This document shows positions 15,489 through 25,421 of a stretch of DNA of 55,487 nt, piece by piece (the first letter of the stretch is position 1; the number at the start of each line of letters is the position of its first letter). The stretch lies in NCBI RefSeq assembly GCF_900100625.1, contig NZ_FMTY01000010.1:1-55487 (forward strand). Reading direction: 5' to 3'. The position numbers were made by a program, and so were the translations under genes. The notes beneath the pieces are model-generated. The model ran no database searches. It was not told where the DNA came from and saw only the letters and a program-made list of their open reading frames with translations. Source of the DNA: Flavobacterium saliperosum (GTDB taxonomy: Bacteria > Bacteroidota > Bacteroidia > Flavobacteriales > Flavobacteriaceae).

Positions 15489-16145
15489 TCACGGAATGAA
15501 GATAATCTCATGTTGTTTTTCGTTGTGCTGAAAAATCACTTTCGTCGAGAACGGTTGTGCATTCTGTGTTGTTGGAAACCAATTTCTGTTAGTACCGGAA
15601 ACAATGAACAAACCGTGGTTATCGCCCAAAACAGCGAAGTTTTCGCGTTTGGGTTGCATTACAAAATAATCCGTTTCATATTTTTGATTGACGGCATCAC
15701 AAAATCCGAGGACATCATCCACAACAAAACCGATTTCACTTACTTTCAGAAAGGAAGTACCATCGAATGGTTCATCCGAAGTATTTTTCAAATCATAGCG
15801 TACAATGCATTCCAGAACATTTCCGTTAGTATCGTAGAAATAAAAAGATTTTGCATGCCAATTCGTGAAATCTATAATTTCATGGGCTTCAAACGAAATC
15901 ACTTCGGCTCTTTTCCGAATCCACTCCAATGCTTCATACAATCGGTTTTCAGGAATGTCGAAAGCAAAATGATATATCGGCTTTGGAATTGTATCCGACA
16001 GATGAAAACACAATTCTGAAGTTCCAATCTGAAAAGAAAGAAGTCCATCCGATTTCCCTGTAACTTCCAAACCCAGTTTTTTCTCGTAAAAAAATTCGGT
16101 TTCCGAAAGGGAGTTGGTTACCAGATGAACTTCTGAAATTTGCAT
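15489..16145 (-). CDS. VOC-family (glyoxalase/dioxygenase-like) protein with two half-domains
   Basis: A 218-residue cytoplasmic protein with two vicinal-oxygen-chelate modules. The first, residues about 1-118, begins ISEVHLVTNSLSETEFFYEKKLGL and includes IYHFAFDIPE and FYFYDTNGNVLECI, the usual metal-binding His/Glu positions. The second, from about 130, begins VSEIGFVVDDVLGFCDAV. The architecture is like CatE-type ring-cleavage dioxygenases and related bleomycin-resistance proteins. The substrate cannot be inferred. The second half lacks an obvious matching His/Glu set, so only one metal site is likely. The gene lies between katG and the alcohol dehydrogenase on the same strand, which is compatible with a role in detoxification. 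Confidence 0.75.
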   Translation of the reverse strand: MQISEVHLVTNSLSETEFFYEKKLGLEVTGKSDGLLSFQIGTSELCFHLSDTIPKPIYHFAFDIPENRLYEALEWIRKRAEVISFEAHEIIDFTNWHAKSFYFYDTNGNVLECIVRYDLKNTSDEPFDGTSFLKVSEIGFVVDDVLGFCDAVNQKYETDYFVMQPKRENFAVLGDNHGLFIVSGTNRNWFPTTQNAQPFSTKVIFQHNEKQHEIIFIP

Positions 16146-16192
16146 GGATATTAAATTTTACAACTGTTTATAAAACAGATTGAGTTATTTTT

Positions 16193-16269
16193 GCCGCAGA
16201 TTTAAAGGATTTTCACAGATTTCTCCAGCATGAAGAATTCTATTTAAATCTAATCTGTTAATCTGCGGC
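16193..16269. repeat. Palindromic intergenic repeat (GCCGCAGAT ... ATCTGCGGC)
   Basis: GCCGCAGAT (16193-16201) and ATCTGCGGC (16261-16269) are perfect inverted 9-mers, extended inward by TTTAAA on both sides. The 12-mer CGCAGATTTAAA recurs at 30199-30210 in another palindrome. This is a REP-like dispersed repeat between the VOC gene and katG. Confidence 0.55.
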
Positions 16270-16298
16270 ATTAGTATTGGTTTGAATTAATAAAAAAA

Positions 16299-18512
<2,214 letters not shown>

Positions 18513-18536
18513 TTATAAAATTAGTGATAGATGAAG

Positions 18537-18550
18537 TTTTTTTTTTTTTT
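18537..18550 (-). repeat. 14-base homopolymer in the katG leader
   Basis: Fourteen T residues on the plus strand, i.e. A14 in the katG leader, about 28 bp upstream of the start codon. Such tracts are prone to slippage. Confidence 0.7.
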
Positions 18551-18700
18551 ACAATCAAAAAGCTGTAAATCAAAAAATTACAACCTTTAAATTTAGTTAA
18601 AATTATGCAATTGAGAAAGGAAATACTTATAAATCAAATTGATTGTTTTTATTTTCACATCATCAAAAACTATGAAATAAAAATTGGCATCAAGTTTGCT

Positions 18701-18708
18701 TATCTTTG
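18701..18708 (+). promoter_or_regulatory. -7 box TATCTTTG upstream of the DUF4197 gene
   Basis: TATCTTTG matches TAnnTTTG and lies 18 bp before the ATG at 18727. A TTG at 18684 is somewhat closer than the normal -33 spacing. Confidence 0.45.
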
Positions 18709-18726
18709 GAAAACAAATTAAAACTT

Positions 18727-19437
18727 ATGAGAAAGATAGTACTCCTTTTAGCTTTTATTCCTTTCGTAGGATGTGCAGAAATGCAACAGGTAATGAATCA
18801 GTTACCGCAAACACAAGGCGTTTTAGGACAAGCCGAAATTGCTTCCGGTCTTAAAGAGGCGTTGAATAAAGGAATCGACAAACAAGTGGTAAAACTCACC
18901 AACGTGGATGGTTTCTATAAAAATGAAATGGTGAAAATCCTTTTGCCGGAAGAATTGAAAAAAGTAGACAAGACCCTTCGCGATATCGGAATGAGCAAAT
19001 TGGCCGATGAAGGTTTAAAAGTAATGAACCGCGCTGCGGAAGATGCCGTAAAAGAAGCCACGCCGATATTCGTTGATGCCGTAAAAGGAATGAGTTTTAA
19101 TGATGCCAAGAACATTTTGTTAGGCGATGACCGTTCTGCAACGACGTATTTACAAACCACAACCTCATCCGCATTGTACACCAAATTTAATCCTGTAATC
19201 AAGAATTCGTTTGCAAAAGTAGGTGCCGATAAAGTTTGGGCCAACATTATTACCAAATACAACAGCATTCCGTTAGTAAAAAAAGTAAATCCTGATTTAA
19301 CGGATTACACCACCACCAAAGCGATGGAAGGTGTTTTTAAAATGGTGGCCGTGGAAGAAAAAGACATTCGTAACAATCTGGCGGCGCGTACTTCCGATTT
19401 ATTAAGAAAAGTATTCGCATTGCAAGACGGTCAATAA
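18727..19437 (+). CDS. DUF4197 family lipoprotein
   Basis: A 236-residue protein of the DUF4197 family, common in Bacteroidota and Proteobacteria and without known function. It starts MRKIVLLLAFIPFVGC, a lipoprotein signal with lipobox F-V-G-C (Cys16). The mature part is almost wholly helical: GLKEALNKGIDKQV, NEMVKILLPEELKKV, EDAVKEATPIFVDAVKGM, then a TTYLQTTTSSALY segment typical of the family, and a C-terminal helix ending DLLRKVFALQDGQ. I start at the ATG at 18727, just after a TATCTTTG promoter box, rather than seven codons upstream, which would spoil the signal peptide. Probably periplasmic and outer-membrane anchored. Single gene. Confidence 0.88.
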   Translation: MRKIVLLLAFIPFVGCAEMQQVMNQLPQTQGVLGQAEIASGLKEALNKGIDKQVVKLTNVDGFYKNEMVKILLPEELKKVDKTLRDIGMSKLADEGLKVMNRAAEDAVKEATPIFVDAVKGMSFNDAKNILLGDDRSATTYLQTTTSSALYTKFNPVIKNSFAKVGADKVWANIITKYNSIPLVKKVNPDLTDYTTTKAMEGVFKMVAVEEKDIRNNLAARTSDLLRKVFALQDGQ

Positions 19438-19556
19438 AGTTAAAAAATTAGCTTTCAATAACATACATATAACAAATTGTTAACATTAACAAACGAAAAA
19501 TTATCGGAACTTTGTACCATAATAAATAGTTTCTCATTTGGTTAGGGTTAGTTAAA

Positions 19557-19592
19557 AAAAGAATTCCACGCTTTCGGGCGTGGATTTTTTTG
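19557..19592 (+). terminator. Rho-independent terminator
   Basis: TCCACGC (19565-19571), loop TTTCGG, GCGTGGA (19578-19584), with A-run before and T7 after. It is 128 bp beyond the DUF4197 stop. Confidence 0.85.
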
Positions 19593-19667
19593 TTTCAAAG
19601 CATTGGTATTGACTATTTTCTCCTCCCTATTTAACTTATTTTTCACGGAATTTTGAGTTGTGCACCG

Positions 19668-19675
19668 TACTTTTG
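19668..19675 (+). promoter_or_regulatory. -7 box TACTTTTG of the MFS gene
   Basis: TACTTTTG fits TAnnTTTG, in the context GTACTTTTGCAC that is frequent before Flavobacterium genes. It is 76 bp before the start codon. Confidence 0.5.
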
Positions 19676-19750
19676 CACTCGAAATCTACCGGCAAACCAA
19701 TTCTTTTTCCTACTCACAAAATTGCTTGCTGATATACAGTCACTGCACTT

Positions 19751-20911
19751 ATGATAAATAAAAGCCTTATTGCTCTTGCCTTTGGCGGACTTGCCATTGG
19801 AATGACCGAATTTACAATGATGGGAATCCTACCCGATATCGCAAAAGATTTAAGTATCGACATTCCTACGGCGGGACATCTGATTGCACTTTATGCCATG
19901 GGCGTGGTGGTTGGCGCTCCAATTCTGGTTTTATTCACCGGAAAATATCCTCCTAAAAACGTATTACTGTTCCTGATGCTGTTGTTTGTGGTTTTCAACG
20001 GATTGTTTGCCATTGCCCCGGAGTACAACACTTTATTACTGTCCCGATTCATGTCGGGTTTACCGCATGGTGCTTATTTCGGAGTGGGATCTGTCGTAGC
20101 AACACAACTTGCCAGCAAAGGAAAAGAAGCACAGGCGATTTCAATTATGTTTACCGGAATGACCATTGCCAATTTAGCCGGGGTTCCTTTAGGGACTTAT
20201 ATCGGGCACCACTATTCCTGGCGCTACACTTATGGTTTCATCAGCCTGTTAGGTTTGGTTACTTTCATTGCTATTTATTACTGGCTACCTAAAATTGAAG
20301 CAAATCAGGGTGGGAATTTATTTGGGCAGTTGGGCTTCTTCAAACGTTGGGAAGCCTGGTTGTTAATCGCCATCATTTCCATAGGTACCGGAGGCCTGTT
20401 TGCCTGGATCAGCTATATTGCTCCCATGGTTACCAACGTCTCCCATATTAATCCGGATCGCGTTCCGTTCATTATGATTTTGGTTGGTTTGGGAATGTTC
20501 TTCGGAAATCTTTTAGGCGGAAAAATAGCCGATGCCATTTCACCCACAAAAGCAGCAATGGCTTGTTTTTCGACAATGGCGGTTTGTTTGGTAGTTGTTT
20601 TTTTGACCGCTCACATTGAATGGATGGCGTATGTAATGTCGTTTATAACCGGATTGATTGCTTTTACCATTGGTTCTCCCCTGCAAATGATGTTGATTAC
20701 CAGTGCAAAAGGGGCTGAAACTCTAGCCGCTGCTGCAGGTCAGGCCAGTTTCAATATCGGGAATACATTAGGCGCTTTCTTTGGCGGTATTCCGATTGCT
20801 TTGGGATTTGCCTATAACACACCCGTATTAATTGGTGTGGGCATGGCAAGCATCGGTGCTTTATTTTCTTTTGTGTTCCTTAGAATGATTGTGATCAAAA
20901 AAGGCGTTTAA
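19751..20911 (+). CDS. MFS efflux transporter (AraJ/DHA1 type)
   Basis: A 386-residue inner-membrane protein with 12 predicted transmembrane helices. The N-terminus reads ALAFGGLAIGMTEFTMMGILPDIA, characteristic of the DHA1 subfamily that includes AraJ, YdhP and CmlA-type drug exporters. MSGLPHGAYFGVGSVVA in TM4/TM5 is also typical. The helices split into two six-helix halves around the loop near residue 190-200 (WLPKIEANQGG). It probably exports sugars or drugs using the proton gradient, with unknown substrate. The stop codon overlaps that of the convergent BtuF-like gene through the palindrome TTAA (20908-20911), so there is no space for a terminator between them. Confidence 0.88.
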   Translation: MINKSLIALAFGGLAIGMTEFTMMGILPDIAKDLSIDIPTAGHLIALYAMGVVVGAPILVLFTGKYPPKNVLLFLMLLFVVFNGLFAIAPEYNTLLLSRFMSGLPHGAYFGVGSVVATQLASKGKEAQAISIMFTGMTIANLAGVPLGTYIGHHYSWRYTYGFISLLGLVTFIAIYYWLPKIEANQGGNLFGQLGFFKRWEAWLLIAIISIGTGGLFAWISYIAPMVTNVSHINPDRVPFIMILVGLGMFFGNLLGGKIADAISPTKAAMACFSTMAVCLVVVFLTAHIEWMAYVMSFITGLIAFTIGSPLQMMLITSAKGAETLAAAAGQASFNIGNTLGAFFGGIPIALGFAYNTPVLIGVGMASIGALFSFVFLRMIVIKKGV

Positions 20912-21723
20912 ATTCGTTGATGCAGACTTTTGAAATACTCAAACGCTTTTACCAATCGGCTGCCGTACCAGGAAAACATTTCCCCGTCTACAAAAATAGT
21001 GGTGGCATGATGCGTGTGTCGGCCCAATTCGAAAGCGTGTTCGTCTTTAAACGGAAACGGTTCGGAAGACAGTAAAACCAAATCGGGATCACCCTGAATG
21101 CGCATTTTCTGAATCACGATTTCAGGATAACGACCTTCGTATTTCGGATGATTATCGTAGATGTTTTCGAACTTATTCAGCTTTAATAATTCATTGATGA
21201 AATTATCCCCGCCGGCAACCATATACGGATTCGCCCAAATAAAATAAGCGACTTTCTTAACTTCTTTGTCTTTGATGAAATTTTGGAAATCGGCTAAGGC
21301 GAAATTGGTTTTGTCAATCCATTTTTGGGCTTCGATGCGTTTATTGAACAGTTGTCCGAAATCCGAAATCATCTGCAGATTATCTTCTATCGTAATGATA
21401 TTCGTTACCCAAACCGGACAAATGTCTTTTAACGATTCGACAATTTCCAACGTGTTCTCTTCTTTATTGGCGATGATAATATCCGGCTGTAAGGCTTTTA
21501 TCTTATCGATTTTTACCTGTTTGGTTCCGCCAATAATCGTTTTGGTCGATTTGAAATGAAACGGATGCACGCAGAATTTGGTGATTCCCACAATACTGTC
21601 TTCCAAGCCCATATCGAAAAGCAATTCGGTTTGGGAAGGCACTAAGGAAACGATGCGTTTTGGTGTCTTTTCGAAAATATGTTGGGTTCCGAGTTGATCG
21701 GTAAACGTTTTTGAATTTGGCAT
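20908..21723 (-). CDS. BtuF-like helical-backbone metal/cofactor receptor, cytoplasmic form
   Basis: A 271-residue protein of the ABC-transporter class III solute-binding fold. It has RIVSLVPSQTELLFDMGLEDSIVGIT, then KALQPDIIIANKEEN and a long backbone helix around 120-165, then AGGDNFINELLKL and the C-terminal DPDLVLLSSEPFPF. These are hallmarks of BtuF/FhuD-type binding proteins for B12 or iron complexes. Unlike a transport receptor it begins directly with MPNSKTFTDQLG and has no signal peptide or lipobox, so it appears to be cytoplasmic. No ABC permease or ATPase is adjacent. In this region it may serve another cobalamin- or metal-related task. Convergent overlap with the MFS gene. Confidence 0.8.
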   Translation of the reverse strand: MPNSKTFTDQLGTQHIFEKTPKRIVSLVPSQTELLFDMGLEDSIVGITKFCVHPFHFKSTKTIIGGTKQVKIDKIKALQPDIIIANKEENTLEIVESLKDICPVWVTNIITIEDNLQMISDFGQLFNKRIEAQKWIDKTNFALADFQNFIKDKEVKKVAYFIWANPYMVAGGDNFINELLKLNKFENIYDNHPKYEGRYPEIVIQKMRIQGDPDLVLLSSEPFPFKDEHAFELGRHTHHATTIFVDGEMFSWYGSRLVKAFEYFKSLHQRI

Positions 21724-21740
21724 TGCCAGATAAAATTTAA

Positions 21741-22145
21741 TTATGAATGAGAAGCCACCGTCTTTTTAGTAATTCCGTTCGGATACATTATTACCAACAA
21801 AACAAAGATGAGCAGAAAATTAAATTCCACTCCGTTTCGTCCGCCGCCCACTACGTACCAACCATCGGGTAAATGCACCATAAAAATCCCTACAACCAAT
21901 ATCAGTATGGTAATGATGGCTGCCGGTTTCACATATTTGTTCAGAAGTAACAGTAGTGCAGCGGCCACATGCGATAATTTAATGCTCCAGGCTATGGCCA
22001 ACCCGAACGGCGCAAAACCAATCGTATTCAGGTACAGATTTCCGAAATCATTAACCCCATTGTTGAACATCCCCGGAACGCTGTGCATAATTAAAATCAC
22101 GGCAACCGCAAAACGAAGCAGAAAGGTACTTTTCATTTTAAACAT
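21741..22145 (-). CDS. DoxX-family membrane protein
   Basis: A 134-residue inner-membrane protein with four predicted transmembrane helices: about 8-27, 45-68 (FAPFGLAIAWSIKLSHVAAALLLL), 73-92 and 110-127. Conserved DoxX-type residues are in LRFAVAVILIMHSVPGMF and the HLPDGWYVVGGGRNGVEF loop. The role of DoxX proteins is poorly defined (linked to thiosulfate:quinone oxidoreductase subunits and oxidative stress). The start could also be the ATG three codons downstream (22136). The gene ends 18 bp before the BtuF-like gene's start on the same strand, so the two may be cotranscribed. Confidence 0.8.
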   Translation of the reverse strand: MFKMKSTFLLRFAVAVILIMHSVPGMFNNGVNDFGNLYLNTIGFAPFGLAIAWSIKLSHVAAALLLLLNKYVKPAAIITILILVVGIFMVHLPDGWYVVGGGRNGVEFNFLLIFVLLVIMYPNGITKKTVASHS

Positions 22146-22172
22146 TTAGAAATGAGCTGAAACAAATATAAC

Positions 22173-22985
22173 CTATTTAATGATTTCCGCCATTTCCTGT
22201 TGCAGTTTCATGGCTTCGGTTCTTGCTTTTTCGGCGAAATCAGTTCCGTTGGAAGCATAAATGATACCGCGGGACGAATTGATTAACAAGCCTACGTTTT
22301 CGTTCATTCCATATTTGCAAACCTCCGCCAGACTTCCGCCTTGTGCGCCTACTCCGGGCACCAACAAGAAACTGTCCGGCACAATTTTACGGATTTCGGT
22401 AAAGTATTCCGCTTTGGTCGCTCCCACCACATACATCAGGTTTTGGGAATTTTTCCAGGTTTTCGATGTTTCCAGAACGACTTTGTACAATTCCTTTCCG
22501 TCCACATTTTGGGTCTGAAAATCGAAAGCCCCTTCGTTTGAGGTTAACGCCAGCATAATGGTATGTTTGTCTTCAAAAGCCAAAAACGGTTCCACCGAAT
22601 CTTTCCCCATATAAGGTGCCACGGTAACCGAATCGAAGTTCAGATCTTTAAAAAACGCTCTCGCATACATGGAAGACGTGTTTCCGATATCGCCGCGCTT
22701 TGCATCGGCAATGGTAAAGATTTCCGGATACTTTTCATTGATGTAATTGATGGTTTTCTCTAAAGATTTCCAGCCTGTAATTCCGTAAGCCTCATAAAAA
22801 GCGGTGTTGGGTTTATAGGAAACACACAAATCGTGTGTGGCATCGATTATCGCTTTGTTGAATTCGAAGATCGGATCTTCGGTAGCTAACAGATGTTCGG
22901 GAATCTTGTTTAAGTCGACATCCAGGCCGATACACAAAAATGATTTTTTGGTTTGAATTTGTTCTTGTAATTGTTGTGTTGTCAT
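22173..22985 (-). CDS. pyrF: Orotidine-5'-phosphate decarboxylase
   Basis: A 270-residue cytoplasmic enzyme, the last step of UMP synthesis. It belongs to the group 2 PyrF family (about 270 residues). The active-site sequence [17 protein letters not shown] carries the catalytic Asp-Lys-Asp tetrad. [14 protein letters not shown] at the N-terminus holds the other Asp, and [14 protein letters not shown] and [11 protein letters not shown] form the phosphate site. I start at the ATG at 22985 ([11 protein letters not shown]), since the 13 upstream residues are not conserved in such proteins. A minus-strand TAATTTTG promoter box lies near 23037. Divergent from the AI-2E gene. Confidence 0.95.
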   Translation of the reverse strand: MTTQQLQEQIQTKKSFLCIGLDVDLNKIPEHLLATEDPIFEFNKAIIDATHDLCVSYKPNTAFYEAYGITGWKSLEKTINYINEKYPEIFTIADAKRGDIGNTSSMYARAFFKDLNFDSVTVAPYMGKDSVEPFLAFEDKHTIMLALTSNEGAFDFQTQNVDGKELYKVVLETSKTWKNSQNLMYVVGATKAEYFTEIRKIVPDSFLLVPGVGAQGGSLAEVCKYGMNENVGLLINSSRGIIYASNGTDFAEKARTEAMKLQQEMAEIIK

Positions 22986-23191
22986 TTTTTTTAGTTGCTG
23001 AACGGCAAAGTTACGAAGGTTCATTGCTAAATATCAAAATTATATAAAATTACATTGAAATTATATAACGTCTTTTTAGGGACAAGAGCCTAATTTCGCA
23101 GGATACAAAATGAAAAAAATTGCGCAAAAACAATTCTTAAAAGCATGATGATTTTTTTGAAAGGCAGTAACATTCCCAAATACAAAACCTT

Positions 23192-24304
23192 ATGAAATCA
23201 ACAAATCATAATTCAAAGCTGGCTTATAACCTATTCTGTTCAATTGCAATCGTTTTCATTTTATATATCCTGAAACCGGTACTTGTGCCTTTGATTTTTT
23301 CTGTCATACTGAGTATAATATTGTATCCGGTTGTCGTATTCTTAGAAAAGAGATGGCATTACAACAGGGTGATGTCTACTGTTACGGCCTTGGTTTTGTT
23401 ATTGATTGTAGTAATCGGATTGTTTACTTTTATCGGTTTTCAGATAAAAGACGTGATAGACAAAACCGATGTGTATTTTGTTCGCCTGTCCGAATTATTT
23501 CAAGAAATACTTCAATACTGCGAAACGAGTTTCGGAATCGATAAAAAACAACTGCTGCAGGATCGGAGTCTGAAAATAGAAAACGTTGTCAAAAACAATT
23601 TTTCAAGAATCGGTGAATTGCTAACCGAATCGGGCAGTTTGCTCGGCGACCTTTTTCTGATTCCCATTTATGTCTTTTTCCTGTTGCTTTACCGAAAATT
23701 TTTCGTCGAATTCATACACAAGGCCTTTCCGAAAAAAGACAACGCGTACCTTAATATCATTTTAAATAAAATATATACCACCCAACAAAACTATCTTATT
23801 GGATTAACGACCGTAATGGGAATTGTTGGTTTATTGAACAGTGCCGGATTGCTGTTGTTAGGAATTGAAAACGCGGTCTTTTACGGTTTTCTGGGCGCTT
23901 TATTGCTGCTTATTCCTTATATCGGGGTAATAATCGGGTCGTTAATCCCTGCTTTTGTAGCGCTTGCCACCAAAGATTCCGCATGGTATTCGGTTGGTGT
24001 TATCGGCGTGTTTACTTTTGTTCAGCTATTGGAAGGGAATTTCATCACCCCGAAAATTACCGGTTCAAAAGTGAACCTCAATGCTTTTGTTTCCATACTT
24101 GCACTGGTGCTTTTTTCGTTGCTATGGGGGATTTCCGGAATGATTCTGGCTTTGCCCGCAACGGCCACTTTAAAAATTATATTTGATCAGATTCCGTCTC
24201 TGAAACCCTATGGTTTCGTATTAGGCGAACCCGAACAAGAATTCCTGAAAAGCAAATCTTTTGCACGGTTACTGGTATGGCGTTCCATACGGAAAAACAA
24301 ATAA
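23192..24304 (+). CDS. AI-2E family permease
   Basis: A 370-residue inner-membrane protein of the AI-2E/TqsA family. The hydrophobic segments occur as two near the N-terminus (residues about 13-50), one at 60-82, a soluble stretch with DVIDKTDVYFVRLSE (about 85-145), then several in the C-terminal half including GFLGALLLLIPYIGVIIGSLIPAFVALA and LLEGNFITPKITGSKVNL, the most conserved family signature. The members are proposed exporters, including one for autoinducer-2, but substrates are mostly unknown. It heads a tight plus-strand set with an AraC-type regulator, a receiver and a histidine kinase (gaps of 79, 15 and 18 bp), which suggests a link with that signalling module. Confidence 0.85.
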   Translation: MKSTNHNSKLAYNLFCSIAIVFILYILKPVLVPLIFSVILSIILYPVVVFLEKRWHYNRVMSTVTALVLLLIVVIGLFTFIGFQIKDVIDKTDVYFVRLSELFQEILQYCETSFGIDKKQLLQDRSLKIENVVKNNFSRIGELLTESGSLLGDLFLIPIYVFFLLLYRKFFVEFIHKAFPKKDNAYLNIILNKIYTTQQNYLIGLTTVMGIVGLLNSAGLLLLGIENAVFYGFLGALLLLIPYIGVIIGSLIPAFVALATKDSAWYSVGVIGVFTFVQLLEGNFITPKITGSKVNLNAFVSILALVLFSLLWGISGMILALPATATLKIIFDQIPSLKPYGFVLGEPEQEFLKSKSFARLLVWRSIRKNK

Positions 24305-24383
24305 CACAAATTACAAACCGATTGGTTTACCGGATTACTGCCAAATTAATTACCTTTATATCAATTACATTTAAATTCTACAA

Positions 24384-24941
24384 ATGAAAGCATTCCTGAA
24401 ATTTGATTTTAACATAGTAACCAAAAAACTATTGGAAGAAAAGCTGGATGGATTTGGAGTGAAGTACAGCATTGTAGGTTTCGGGGAAATCGAATTCCTC
24501 GAAGAACTGACTCCGGAAAAACTGGAAGCAATTACAACACTTCTGAACGGTTACGGAATTGAAATAATAGAGAATCAGAAAAGCATCCTGGTTCAGAAAA
24601 TAAAAGATCTGATAGCTGAAATTGTCCTGCAGGAGAACAATCTGAACGTAAAAAGTTCGGCCTATCTGGCGGATAAATTAAACCACAGTTATGGTTATCT
24701 CTCGAATCTTTTCTCGGAAGTCACCTATACTTCCATAGAGAATTATATCATCTTACAAAAAATCGAATTGGCCAAACACCTCATTGTTAACGAAAAATTG
24801 AGTTTAACCGAAATCGCGTACAAACTGAATTATTCCAGTGTCGCCCATTTGAGTTCGCAGTTTAAGAACACTACCGGCATTACGCCTTCCGCATTTCAGC
24901 GGATTATCGAACGAAGAAGAAAAATTGCTAACGAAAAATAA
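24384..24941 (+). CDS. AraC-type transcription regulator, short form
   Basis: A 185-residue protein. The C-terminal half (about 100-178) is an AraC/XylS DNA-binding domain: first helix-turn-helix SSAYLADKLNHSYGYLSNLFSEV, second LTEIAYKLNYSSVAHLSSQFKNTTGITPSAFQR. The N-terminal 75 residues (beginning MKAFLKFDFNIVTKKLLEE) are a small alpha/beta domain rather than the cupin usual in AraC. Bacteroidota have many such short regulators near stress genes. It lies 15 bp before the response regulator and is likely cotranscribed with it and the kinase. It probably activates this locus or the downstream lmo0937-type gene and lipoprotein. The ligand is unknown. Confidence 0.85.
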   Translation: MKAFLKFDFNIVTKKLLEEKLDGFGVKYSIVGFGEIEFLEELTPEKLEAITTLLNGYGIEIIENQKSILVQKIKDLIAEIVLQENNLNVKSSAYLADKLNHSYGYLSNLFSEVTYTSIENYIILQKIELAKHLIVNEKLSLTEIAYKLNYSSVAHLSSQFKNTTGITPSAFQRIIERRRKIANEK

Positions 24942-24956
24942 AAACATCCCAATAAA

Positions 24957-25403
24957 ATGAACAAAGAATACATTCATATCATTTTAGCCGATGACGACGA
25001 AGACGACAGACTGTTTTTTACCGATGCTTTCAAAGAACTGAAAATCAGCACGAAAGTAAACACCTTCAATGACGGGGTGGAATTGATGCATTACCTGAAT
25101 GACCCGGAAGCCGTTTTGCCCAACGTACTTTTCCTCGACTTAAACATGCCTAAAAAAAACGGTATCGAATGTCTTCATGAAATTAAAAACAATGCCCGTT
25201 TCGATAATATCGCCATTGCCATTTATTCCACCTCATCTTCTGAAGAGGATATTGAAGAAACGTTTGTTATCGGCGCCAACATCTACATAAAAAAACCCAG
25301 TGATTTCGCATCTTTGAAGAAAATATTAAGCGAGGTGGTTTCCATTAACTGGCAATACCACACTTCGGGTTTAAACAAAGACAACTTTCTTCTACGTTTA
25401 TAA
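24957..25403 (+). CDS. Stand-alone response regulator (receiver only)
   Basis: A 148-residue cytoplasmic receiver domain of the Rcp1/CheY-like type. The acidic pocket is ADDDEDD (Asp12-Asp14), the phospho-acceptor is Asp61 in LFLDLNMPKKNG, the switch Ser/Thr lies in IYSTSSSEED, and the Lys is in IKKPSDF. There is no output domain. Such single-domain regulators usually sit beside a histidine kinase with CHASE3 and PAS domains, as here. It is likely phosphorylated by the kinase encoded 18 bp downstream and relays the signal to another partner, possibly the neighbouring AraC-type protein. Confidence 0.92.
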   Translation: MNKEYIHIILADDDEDDRLFFTDAFKELKISTKVNTFNDGVELMHYLNDPEAVLPNVLFLDLNMPKKNGIECLHEIKNNARFDNIAIAIYSTSSSEEDIEETFVIGANIYIKKPSDFASLKKILSEVVSINWQYHTSGLNKDNFLLRL

Positions 25404-25421
25404 CGCTTCAAAAAACACCTT

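Larger units (their letters stand above)
19438..19750. other. 313-bp gap with a possible short RNA, a terminator and the MFS promoter
   Basis: It contains TTGTTAACATTAACAAAC, then CGGAACTTTGTACC (19505-19518), a terminator hairpin at 19565-19584, and TACTTTTG at 19668-19675 upstream of the MFS gene. No ORF of note lies between. The stretch 19518-19592 could be a short RNA of about 75 bases, or simply the 3' end of the DUF4197 transcript. Confidence 0.4.
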
